Positions 1-10,103 of a DNA stretch of 64,000 nucleotides are shown here, piece after piece. The first letter of the stretch is position 1. Every line of letters starts with the position of its first letter. This stretch comes from Diatrype stigma (lineage: Eukaryota > Ascomycota > Sordariomycetes > Xylariales > Diatrypaceae). The translations under genes were made by a program, and so were the position numbers. The notes under the pieces are model-generated. The model had not been told where the DNA came from. It saw only the letters and a program-made list of their open reading frames with translations, and searched no databases. Location: NCBI GenBank assembly GCA_022225965.2, contig JAKJXP020000087.1, positions 1-64,000 on the forward strand, read 5' to 3'.

Positions 1-920
1 TAATATTATATTTCTTTATATTTTATAAATAAATGAAATAAATAAATTTTTATATAATTAAAATATAATTAAAATAATATATATTATATTTTTTATATTT
101 TAATTATATAATAAACTCTTTATTTAAAATCTTTATTATTAAGACTTAATTTAAATATTTATTAAATATTTAATTTATAATACTTATTTTATATTTAAAT
201 TAATTAATATAATAAAAAAAATAAATAATAAATACGTAAAAGATATTATTATTATTATAGGAAATACATTAGTTTTAAAGAATTAACTGGATTGCCGTTC
301 GTTTAGTTTTTGTTATAGCATTCTTTTTAAATTTCGGTTAATTTTGGGTTGCTGTTATTGTTGCTTTCCTTTATTTATTTCCATTTCGAACGAAGGATAT
401 AACAGGTTAAATCCTATTAGCAACAACGGTTTTCAATTCTTACATTTCGATTGCATCGTAAATCTATTCAGCTGAAACGAATCCAAAAAAGGCTTGTCCA
501 AAATTAAGATTATGCCTAAGTTCGGATATATAAGGACCAGGTCCGTTTCGAACCAATAACGAAAGCGCTATTATATCGGAAAATAAGAATTTAAACGCGT
601 TTTTAAGTTCCTGCTTTTTTCGGAATATGCCAGTTTCGTTATTATTGTTATTTCTTTCGTTATAAAATACATTTTCGAAAAACGTAAATACTTCGCAGCA
701 AAAAAAGAAAATAACCAAAAAAAAGGTTTTAAATGCATCCGGATTAATTAAAAATCGATTAAAATAATATATTAATCGAGCCCAATTCCATATTCGTTTT
801 ATTATTACAACAACGGATTAAATATTAAAAATATTACGGGCAAATGCAATAAGATTAGGTAATAAACGTTTTAACTTTGCCCAAAATTAAAAAGCAATTT
901 AATTAAGCTTTAGATTTAAT

Positions 921-944
921 CGTATTAATTAACGTATTAATCTT
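921..944 (+). repeat. 12-bp repeat dimer, site 1 of 9
   Basis: Two tandem copies of the unit CGTATTAATNNN. This is the first of nine sites of the same unit, in either orientation, across the AT-rich block. Confidence 0.75.
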
Positions 945-1145
945 AAGGTGGCTTTAAATTAATTAATCCATTTTTAAATATCTATCGATAATGAAATCCG
1001 ACGGCTTTAAGGATAGCATTTCGTTTAATGCGTAAAAAAAAGGAAATATAAATGGCTATATAATATTAATAAGCTTTAAGTTAATATTACAATTATAAGG
1101 GTACCTTTTAAAAATTTGTCGATTAATAATCGGTTATTATTTCCG

Positions 1146-2540
1146 TTACGTTCGGCTAATTTCGTTACCGGACATATTGGATACGATTAAAGGTAGCCAA
1201 TTCGTTACCGTATTTAACATAATACGGCTCGTAACATTTCTTAAGATAACGGATAGCTTCGGCTTTAATATATTTATTATTTGATTTTTTCCCGAAATAT
1301 TTTTGCCATTTATTAAAGTGCTTGGAATCTGCTTTGCGGCTAAATGGATACAAAAGCATAGCAATAACAAAATATTTCTTATTATTAGCAAAAGCCTTTT
1401 ATCGATAATCCTTTAATTTAAAAAAAGCAAAATCAAAAGCATAATCAATCTTTTCCAGCCACATTAAGTAGCTTTCGGCTTTAAGTTTTTCCGTAACATA
1501 ATTTTTATAAACGGTTAAGTAATAAGTTACTAATTTATAACCTTTAAATACGTAACTAATGTTGCATTCTTTACTAAAACCAAATAAGTTTATTAAATAA
1601 ATAAAAACTTTAATAATATTAATAATATAACCTAAAATTTATAATATCGCTTCCGTAATCTTAATTTTCTTTTTTAAATGTTCTTTTAATATGTACTTTT
1701 TAATTATTATCTATAAGACGTATATCCAAATTAGCATTGATATAATAGAACTTCATCTTATACGGACGTTACGAATAAGCTTTAAATAACGATTTAGCTA
1801 TAAAAGCTTATTATTTATAAGCCTTTGCTCGATAGCCGTAAATTTTTTCTAACGCTTGGTACTAAGATTAATATACGTTATTATCTATTGCACCTAAAAT
1901 TTAAATTAATACGCAAATTAATACGCAAATTAATACGCAAAATGGGATTAAATACGTACCCTCTTTAAAATATTAGCCACGCTATTAAAAGTAATCTCAA
2001 ATACTTTAACCTTGCCGTTTTCGTCCTTTTTCACTTCCTTCCCTGCATTTTCTACGGACCTTTTGGCCTACTTAACGTTAAGCCCCTTATAAATATCTCT
2101 ATTAATTATTTGCAATACATAAGAAAAACAATAAAAATAATTTACGTCCTCGATTTATTTGGAATTTATACCTAATCGCTTACGGTCTTTAATTAGGAAC
2201 TTTTGCATGTATTTAATCGAAAAGCTAAGTCTGCCGTTTATCGTAATTATTTAAAACCATACGGCAAAATCGTATTTATTTAATATTTTATAAATCTTTT
2301 TAATACTTGGTTTTGCTTTTTTGTTATCGCATGGATATATATTAATAAGGACGTACCTGGGATTTCATTTCTTATTAACGAAATGTACGTATATACCTTA
2401 AAAATTCCATATAAGTCCGGGATTAATCCATATATTATACGTTACGCCAATATAAAAATCTTCGACAATGTCCTTAAGCTTTTTTTTAACAATTGCCTTA
2501 ACATATTAATTATAACGCCTTTATAATATACGTAACGAAA
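1146..2540 (-). pseudogene. Decayed hAT-like transposase relic (tentative)
   Basis: Two minus-strand islands still read like protein. Near 2,500-2,340 one frame contains GVTYNIWINPG, which sits like the DLWTSPN element of hAT transposases. Near 1,400-1,205 another frame reads YFVIAMLLYPFSRK followed by a lysine-rich helix, resembling the IAxxLHPxxK segment of the hAT C-terminal half. The roughly 370-codon spacing is about right for a hAT protein, and the intervening frames are broken by stops. The similarity is by eye and weak; another transposase class is possible. Confidence 0.35.
1905..1940 (-). repeat. 12-bp repeat trimer, site 2
   Basis: Three exact tandem copies of ATTAATACGCAA, the reverse orientation of the CGTATTAAT unit. 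Confidence 0.8.
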
Positions 2541-2704
2541 ACAACGAAAAGCCAAGATGCAAATAATTAATAAAGGCCTTAAAATAAAAATCGATAATGC
2601 GATTAAATAATAAGCACATAAAGATTTATATATTTAAAATTAAGCGGTCTTCGGTTAATAATATTTTATCGAATCGTAAATTACTTTATTTTTGATATAT
2701 AATA

Positions 2705-2728
2705 ATTAATACGCGGATTAATACGGAA
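2705..2728 (-). repeat. 12-bp repeat dimer, site 3
   Basis: Two tandem copies, ATTAATACGCGG and ATTAATACGGAA. Confidence 0.75.
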
Positions 2729-3847
2729 TTTATTAGCGATAAATATATCAATATACCGTTTATTGCTATTTGCTTAGCGGCTTTTACGGCTTTTTTATAT
2801 TTCGTTAATACTTGGTAATTTCGTAAGGAAAATGTGCCGTTATTTGAAATTGTTGCAGCATTTTTGGAATAATTCAAAGCAATACGGCATTGTTTATATA
2901 TAACCATAAGCCGTCCTTTTCTAATTGTTGCTTTTTCGTTAAATTCTTTCTATATATTAATTCGTTACTTAATTTTAAAAATGCGATCCATTAAATATAT
3001 TTATTCGGTATTTTTAGCCCGGCTTTTTTTCCGATTAGTTTTAGCTGTTTTTTTTGCTTTTTTTATGCGTTCGTTTTTTTTTGCCTTTATTGCTTTGTAT
3101 TTAAATATCGTTACCTATTACTTTTAAAACTTATCCTTTATAACTTTAATATATTAATAACATATTAGGTTCCTTATTACGTCCAATATAAGGCCGGCTC
3201 GTTTCGAATCATTTGGTAAAGATAAATTACTTATAACAGCTATGCGAAATTTATTTTTTTCTTCGGCGTTATAAGGTGCATCTTTTTCGTTCGAAATATT
3301 TGATTTGCGGAAAATACTGGCGATAAGGTCGAAAATGCTGATACGTTTTGGTATTATGTATTCTATTTCGGAACCGGGTAACAAGCTTGTGTTTTTTTTA
3401 AGAAGGCTTGATCCAAATTCGTTTAAAAAGTTCCGTTTTTGATTCATTTCATTTCTTCATTCGGAAAATAAATCGTCGATATCCTAAAGAAGGCATTTAT
3501 TATTAAAATTTGCCAACATAATGTTATAATATGAACTTATAAATAAGGCTTCTTTTAAATAACTTCGAAAATAACTTCGAAAATAATTTCGAAAATAAAA
3601 AAAAATATAAGAAGTTATTTAATTAGGCATTTTTTTTTTTTTCCATCCTTTATATTAATAAAGTAAATAAAAAGGAAATGCTTACGGGAATATTACTTAT
3701 AAAAATAAAGCTTGTTTATTTGTATACGATCGTATGTCATTAGTTCGAAATAAAACTAATACGTTAATTCCGTTTAATGCAATATATTCGAAGCGTTACT
3801 TTTTATTCTCAACATATTAAACCTTTTTTTGTATATTTTACTTTAAA

Positions 3848-4530
3848 ATGCCGCCCGTTATTAAACCAAAAACACCACCGCAAACAAACGAAAAAACAAT
3901 CGAAAAAATACTCGAATCTTAATTAGCAATTATTCCATTTCGGCAATATATATACGATCAGGAAATTCAAAATACCTACGCCGATACCTAGACCTATAAA
4001 AGAAATAACCCATTTATAATAAAAACTATTAAATTCGCTATTAAAACCCATACTTTATATTCCATCCAGCAACGTCGAGAATTATCTAATAAGGTAAACG
4101 AACATAAATCCAGCAAAACGCGTACCAAGGCGAAGCCAAAAAAAGGTCTAACTATTAAACGCAAGGCCCATGCCAAACCCAATAATCAACAACGTCGACG
4201 TCGTTTTAAGCCAGATAATAAATTCTAAATAATTAATACGTTAATTAATACGATTTAACAAATGCCAATTATTACCCTTCGCGAAATTAAAAAGCTTTAA
4301 CGTACAGTTAATTTTTATATTTTAAGGCTGCCCTTTTAAAAACTGGTAAAAAAAATAATAACAAACATAAAAAAGGTTCAGTTTTGCATTCAAGCATTAG
4401 CATTAATTGCTTTACAAAAAGCGGCAAAAAAAAAATTAATTTTAATATTTATATGCAATCAATTATGTACTATATATACGAAAAGGATTACGATTATACC
4501 TAAGGATTTCCATTTTATTAAGAATTTATC
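3848..4530 (+). pseudogene. Decayed histone H3 / CenH3-like gene
   Basis: Frame 4262-4530 aligns with the histone H3 fold almost without gaps: TLREIKKL, then LRLPF, KLVKKI, ALIALQKAA, LCTIYTKRITI and IPKDF correspond to ALREIRRY, IRKLPF, RLVREI, ALMALQEAA, LCAIHAKRVTI and MPKDI. Two conserved Gln positions are TAA stops and the HAK triplet is YTK, the expected RIP changes. Loop 1 is one residue longer than in canonical H3, and the QAxAL segment is nearer CenH3 than H3. Upstream (3848-4219) an ATG-led basic tail ends in RRRRFKP, like the RRYRPG that precedes the fold; it has two in-frame stops. The roughly 40 bp between tail and fold holds a 12-bp repeat dimer and may be an old intron. The gene is dead as it stands. 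Confidence 0.7.
4232..4255 (-). repeat. 12-bp repeat dimer, site 4, inside the histone relic
   Basis: ATTAATACGTTA and ATTAATACGATT lie exactly between the N-terminal tail and the histone-fold part of the H3-like relic, where an intron or insertion must be assumed. Confidence 0.75.
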
Positions 4531-5000
4531 TAAAATAATAAATATAAATTACTTTTTATAATTAGCTGTTAATTTTTATTTGTTATTAATTAATTCCTTA
4601 AATATTAAAACGTATTTATGAAATAAATGAATACCCGAAATTTAGCCGGTAGATCCATTTTAATTTTATATTAATGCGTTTCGTTCCGTAATAACCGCAA
4701 TTTATTTTTTTAATAACAAAAATTTTCGAAGATTCCTATACCGCCAATAATACGTTAATCTTCGATTTACAACACTAAAACAATTCATAAGCATCTTATT
4801 AATACTTATTTTAACAGGAATTTCCTTTTTTTCGGGCACAAAAACAAGGTTTTTAGGTTTTTTTTAAAAACCTCATTTCCTTATAAGTTTTACCTAATAT
4901 TATGGTTTTTACGGTTGCATTAATTGCCCTAATTAAATTTATTACTTTACTTAATGCATTCTAAAAATATTCTCGTATTCATATTTTTAGCGGATCACTG

Positions 5001-5024
5001 CGTATTAATTCGCGTATTAATTTG
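5001..5024 (+). repeat. 12-bp repeat dimer, site 5
   Basis: CGTATTAATTCG followed directly by CGTATTAATTTG. Confidence 0.75.
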
Positions 5025-5086
5025 CTTTGCAGCAATATAGCGCCCCCGTAAAAGCGAAACAACTCCGACCCTTTATCGGCTGGTTA

Positions 5087-5306
5087 ATCTAAACGACGCA
5101 AGCTTAATAACGAACTATTAAGCAATCCCAATATTACAAAAACACACGAACGTACGGCCAAATTAAGCGAAAAACAAAAAATAATCGAAAAACGTAAAGC
5201 TATTATAAAAGCCAAGCAGCGACGTATCCAAGGAAAATGGATAAAAAACAATCCAAACGCAAATAACGATAAAATGCAATGCCAAATAATAATTATTAAC
5301 CAATAA
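5087..5306 (+). pseudogene. Lysine-rich coding relic, unknown family
   Basis: A frame of about 73 codons is free of stops, which is notable in DNA this AT-rich. It reads as a highly charged helical segment (for example KLSEKQKIIEKRKAI and AKQRRIQGKW). A second protein-like patch follows at roughly 5,370-5,670 in another frame. I do not recognise the family. Charged tails of this kind occur near the C-termini of pogo-like transposases, but nothing diagnostic is visible. Confidence 0.3.
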
Positions 5307-5338
5307 ATTAAGGACGATTTATAAATATTATTTATTAA

Positions 5339-5362
5339 CGTATTAATCGGTATATTAATCCC
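5339..5362 (+). repeat. 12-bp repeat dimer, site 6
   Basis: CGTATTAATCGG and TATATTAATCCC; the second copy is diverged. Confidence 0.65.
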
Positions 5363-5902
5363 TTATAAAAAGACAAAAAGCGAATATCTATTATAAATAA
5401 CCCAAAAATATAAAATCGCACTTACGGTTCGATTTACGAACCAAGAAAATTAGGAATCCGTCGAATGGAATAAAGAAAAAGAAAATTATTATCTTTATTA
5501 AAATATTACCCGCAAACGACAAGCTATTATAGCAATTCCTAATCGGATTATCTTATTTATAAATAACGTTACTGGGCTGTTTTTAAAAAAACTAAAGGCA
5601 AATCAGCCTTTAAAACTAAGGAACGCGGAATTTGCTATATTACGCAAAAACGTTACAAAGGTATTTATTTAATTATGTATTTTATTGTTTTTTTATTAAA
5701 TAAGCTAATTAAATATTTAAACTTTACGATCCGAATATATCTTAATAAATGCGAATTCGGGCAATACTTTTATTTAGTTTTGTAATTGGCTTATGCGGCA
5801 AATTATTAAGGCTATACATTAACAAATTCGTTTCCGGAAATACCCTAATTCCAAAAAGTTAAATAAAAAATGCGTAATCCAATAACATAAGGTATATAAA
5901 TA

Positions 5903-5935
5903 ATTAATACGCCGATTAATACGTATATTAATCTT
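5903..5935 (-). repeat. 12-bp repeat, site 7
   Basis: ATTAATACGCCG and ATTAATACGTAT followed by a partial third copy, ATTAATCTT. Confidence 0.7.
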
Positions 5936-6287
5936 ATATAAGCTATATCGTTAGGCCGTTATCGGTTTTGAATTAAGACATTATAACTTTCCATCTAAAG
6001 GCTTTTTTTTAAGTTGCAATCCTTTAAATATCGATCTTGCATTTTCTTGCAGCTCCTTTAAAAAGCAATAACTAAATACTGTAACGATAAAAGATAAAAC
6101 GCGATACCAGTTAAGATTAAATTAGCCCTGCAATATCCGAATATATTGCCATAATTAACGCCCAATAAAATTAATCTTTTGCATTTCCTATTGCAAGTAA
6201 ACCTTTTAAAGCTTTATGGATAAAAAAAAAAGTTTTCTAAGTTTAATGCTGCTTTAAAAAAACGAGCCTTTAAAATTCGGTATGTTA

Positions 6288-6335
6288 CGTATTAATTCCC
6301 GTATTAATCGTCGTACTAATTCCCGTATTAATTTT
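6288..6335 (+). repeat. 12-bp repeat tetramer, site 8
   Basis: Four tandem copies (CGTATTAATTCC, CGTATTAATCGT, CGTACTAATTCC, CGTATTAATTTT), the longest array of the family. Confidence 0.8.
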
Positions 6336-6860
6336 TGGCTCCATATTTGCAATAAATTAACGCATTATTAATGCCGACATTAAAACCGATATTTATTACG
6401 CCATTCATACCTACTTATTCGTAATGCTATTTACCTTCCAATCATTACCGGAATAATCAAAAAAATAATTGGCTAAGGCTATATGGCTCGGAATAAAAAA
6501 TTTAACAAACAGGACAAAATCCTATTTCCTAGTTATACTAAAAATTAGTCGGATATTATAATTGGCTGGATTATCGATAATAAGGGCCGTTTTTGCCAAA
6601 AAGGCGTAAACATGGCCATTGCATTACTCGTAATGCCAAAATCGACCGTAATACCTAGCCCCTATATAAATCCGGATTTATAATTAGATACATTATTGCT
6701 TAAATTAAACCTAATTGGAAATATTAAGGAAAACGATAATATTAACTAGGATATTATGTTTCTTATGAATTTAAACGAAAAAAGGCATAGCTATAGGGTT
6801 TTAATTATTTAGCTGCTAAATTTAATCGATTATAACAGTTATATAACGAAATGCATCGTA

Positions 6861-6884
6861 ATTAATACATAAATTAATACGCAT
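6861..6884 (-). repeat. 12-bp repeat dimer, site 9
   Basis: ATTAATACATAA and ATTAATACGCAT, the last copy before the composition switch. Confidence 0.7.
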
Positions 6885-6998
6885 TATTATAATATAAGCT
6901 AATATAATTGATTTTATTTAATTTCGTATACGTTATAGCTATGCGATATATACGGATAACCATTTGCAAATAATTAATTATTTATAAATAATTACTTA

Positions 6999-7100
6999 TT
7001 GGTTTATAGCAATAACCAGTAAATAACCATTAATAATAAATATCCATTAATTAATGCTACAAACTAATGGGTAACCACTGGTTTATAGCATTAACCAATG
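6999..7100. repeat. Duplicated motif across the AT/GC boundary
   Basis: TGGTTTATAGCAATAACCAGT at about 7,000 recurs as TGGTTTATAGCATTAACCAAT near 7,079, and TGGGTAACC/GGTTACCCA words alternate through 7,060-7,180. The left copy lies in AT-rich DNA and the right one in normal DNA, as if a repeat edge straddles the boundary. Confidence 0.5.
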
Positions 7101-7357
7101 GTGGGAAATTGCGCCCCAATAGTTACCCACTGACCCATAATGGTTACCCACGGTTTGAAAAAAACAAATGGGTGGGTGGTTATGGCAGACCCTATTTCCA
7201 GACTTTCCATCCAGATCCCATGGCATTGTGTATACACAATTCCGTAGAGGGACTGGTGATGTTACTTTTGGTATATATGGGTTGATACGGGGCTAGAACG
7301 GACCGAGCTCGGGGTATAGAATGGACCGGTTTTCCGGCTTTTGTCTATACAAAGGGG

Positions 7358-7380
7358 GGCTAGGTCCCCAGGACCTAGCC
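7358..7380. repeat. Perfect 10-bp hairpin
   Basis: GGCTAGGTCC, three bases, then GGACCTAGCC form a perfect inverted repeat. It may be a transposon or terminator-like remnant; no gene ends here. Confidence 0.5.
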
Positions 7381-7399
7381 ACCGGAGGCTTATACTCCA

Positions 7400-8688
7400 G
7401 GTTCTTTACAATACACTCTTTTGCCCCTAGACACTCGCTTTCAGGATATGGTCACGAAGTAGCAGCGGAAGCAATCTTCTAGTTGGAACCTCGACTTTCA
7501 GAAAAGTTTGCTATGGAGGGAGTGCTGCAAGGGGTGTCTGGCACCCCTCGTAGGGTATTAAGTCAAGCTCTTAACGCAGGTAAGGCTTGGCTAACCTTGA
7601 TAACGGTATCACCCGGATCTAGGCGCATAAGCAAGCGATCTGTCGTTATGCATTTATATTAATTTGACTTGACCTGTCAGGGGTTGGCCAACAGGAGGAC
7701 CCCTGTGCCCTGTTCACCACCTACCAACGCAGAAGATGTTGGCCCGGACCTGCATTTCCTTCACACCATTGTATACAACTCCGAGGTATGTAATATCAAA
7801 AAATTGTGTTAATAGTATGCAGGTATCTATCTGAGTGTGAGACCTAGCCTATATATTGCCTAGGTGGTGTGTGAATGGATGGCTGAGGCACCACCACCCA
7901 CCATCATCTTCGAGCCGAGTCAACCACAGCGGTCACTATAATAGATTGTTTACGCCGTTCACTACTGGAATTCCATGAAGATGCTGACCCAGCCGACTTC
8001 TACCTGCGGGTATTCCCCATCGACCACATGGACGCCAGCACAACGGGTCCACAACAGTGGAGGCTGGCTAGGAGTGCTGGGTTGGGTCGATACAGACACC
8101 CCTCTGGAAAGCCTTCGTGACCAGCGCCGCAACAACGCAGTGCGCAACGTAACCCGGCCGTTATATGCGGCACGGCGATCAATAGCGCGGACCGAACAGG
8201 AGGGGTTGCGATGCCGAACGTGGGGCGCAGGCTGCGGTGATCCGGGTCCCGCACAGGAATAAGAGGCATCGTGCCATCGCCGAGACCGAGTTGGCCGAGA
8301 CGGCCCATTTTGAATGACATGGCACTGGTGGGTTCCTTGGTGGGCGATCCGATCAGATGGATGGTGTGTGGAAGTAAAGAAAAGAGCTTGATTGGACCAA
8401 TGTCTGGGCGCCAAGTGATCATACACACTTTAACGAAGCACGAAGCAAGACATGGTATTTGGAATACCTACGTAGGTGGGGTAACACGGGTCAAGTATAT
8501 TTCTAGGGTTCGCCCCTTGATACCAGTATATGATAAATGCATCTATACGCTTTCATTCTTTTCCCCTGAACTTTTGTCTTTCGCCAATGTTTTTCTATTC
8601 ACGTATTGCAGATCGAAGAAAAGAAATCCTGTCATCAGATTCCAACGCGAAATCAAGCACAACGCCCTTTCATCTCGAGCCTGTGATT
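7400..8688. other. Non-coding stretch, no supported gene
   Basis: Frames at 7,960-8,430 are open on both strands but short, overlapping and without a recognisable domain or start context. One plus frame just before 8,100 (reading HEDADPADFYLRV) could be an exon scrap of a lost gene. I see no other structure. Confidence 0.4.
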
Positions 8689-10103
8689 TCAATCCAGCTG
8701 GTCAATGGTCTGGCTGTCGCCATTGGTTGCCTTCGTCTCACCTAATACTTTTGTGCCGTCCTCCTGGCTGATGGGGAAGCACCACCCGAACTCGTCCTTC
8801 ACCTTTCCAAGTTGGACCCCCTTGAGCTGGGTTAGGAGGCGGAGACAGATGGGGCCGGCGTCCTCGACGTCATCAGTGAGGTAGGTGACCTTTTCCTCCC
8901 CGCCCTCAGCCGACAGGCGGGGATGCTCTCCCAGGGTGGACGTTATCGACTTCGGCGACTTCGGGTCGAAGCGGCGCGTGATCGAGCGGATCGGCACGAG
9001 AGCCGCCGCGGTGCCAGCGGCCATGACCTCTGAGAACTTCGGTAGGTCGGCGTATTTGATCTGCTTCTAGGTTAGCAAATCATGACAATCCCCTGCTGCC
9101 GCTGTGGCTCCACCAAGCGATGGAGCCCGGCGGCGCCGAAAGAGAGAACGGAACGCACAGATCTCTTCTCCACTTTCCACCCGAAGCTGCGGCCTAGATC
9201 CGTAATGCTGTCCGCGGTCACGCTCTTGATGACGTTGTGCGAGTCCGGCACGACCAGGGTCACGTCATCGTCGCCGTTCACGATGGCCCCGATAAAGCCG
9301 CTCGTGCTGAACTCGTCGACCTCGGAGTGGGTGGCGCTGTCGAGGTGCAGGGTGATGCCGAAGCCTTCGTCGCGGGCGCGGTCGCTCCACCGCAGCACGG
9401 GGGCGTAGTTGCCGCCGACCTTGGCGCTGCCGGTGCCGTTGGGCGCGGCACGGTCGAAGTCGTCGAGGATGAGGGCGCGCACGGGGTGGGTGCCGTGGTA
9501 GACGCCGGTGGGCACCACGTAGACGCAGAAGGTGTACTCCTCGGGCGGGCTCAGGCCCAGCTGGGCGCTGGACCCGTAGATCTGCGGGCGGATGTACATG
9601 GCGGCGCCCGTCTCGTGCGGGGGCACGTAGCCGGCGTTGAGGGACACGGCGGCCTTGACGGCCTCGACGAACAGGTCGGTCGGCACGGGCGGGCACGAGA
9701 TGAACTCGGCCGAGTTCTGCATGCGCACGGCGTTGCGGTCGGGCCGGAACACCTGGATGTCGTCGGTCGGCGTGCGGAAGGCCTTCAGGCCCTCGTAGGC
9801 CTGCTGCCCGTAGTTGAGGGCCGGCGCCATGCCGTGGATGCGGATGTACGGGTCGGTCACGAACTGGAGCGGGGACCACTGACCCGTCGACTTGGAGTAG
9901 TGGGACTCGATATGTCCGTTGACTGTGGGCAGAAACTAGTGAGTCGTCTGAAGCTAACATCGCAACACCAGCGCATCGATGCGCATTGGCGATCGATCCA
10001 TTGGCGGAAGTGCTGGGACGGCTGCTTGATTACCTTCGCGGACCTTGAAGCCGACATTGGACCAGTCAATCGTGTTGACCGGCGGAGGTGGGAATCGACT
10101 CAT
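8689..10103 (-). CDS. Branched-chain amino acid aminotransferase (class IV PLP)
   Basis: Transaminates leucine, isoleucine and valine with 2-oxoglutarate. Three exons join in frame: 10103-10034, 9922-9159 and 9066-8689, giving 403 residues, normal for the fungal family. The start MSRFPPPP lies just before the conserved opening IDWSNVGFK. Seen: ALNYGQQAYEGLKAF, the PLP lysine in GSAKVGGNY (about residue 191), the EVDEFSTSGF segment and AAGTAAALVPIRSI near the end. Introns are 111 and 92 bp with GT/AG ends. There is no obvious N-terminal mitochondrial presequence, so a cytosolic location is likely. It lies about 2.2 kb from a divergent amino-acid permease. Confidence 0.93.

Larger units (their letters stand above)
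1..7000. repeat. AT-rich, RIP-like decayed block
   Basis: The stretch is overwhelmingly A+T, dominated by TTA, AAT and TAAT words, with stops in all six frames and no intact gene. Relics inside it show C-to-T and G-to-A changes, such as Gln codons turned to TAA, His to Tyr and Ala to Thr. CpG-containing words (TTCG, TACG, AACG) remain common, so simple CpG deamination is not the cause. This is the usual look of repeats hit by repeat-induced point mutation in filamentous ascomycetes. Composition returns to normal near 7,050. A composite RIP index was not computed. Confidence 0.85.

Noticed and set aside
7962..8428. Overlapping open frames on both strands
   Set aside because: Short, mutually overlapping, no domain, no splice partners found; treated as non-coding.
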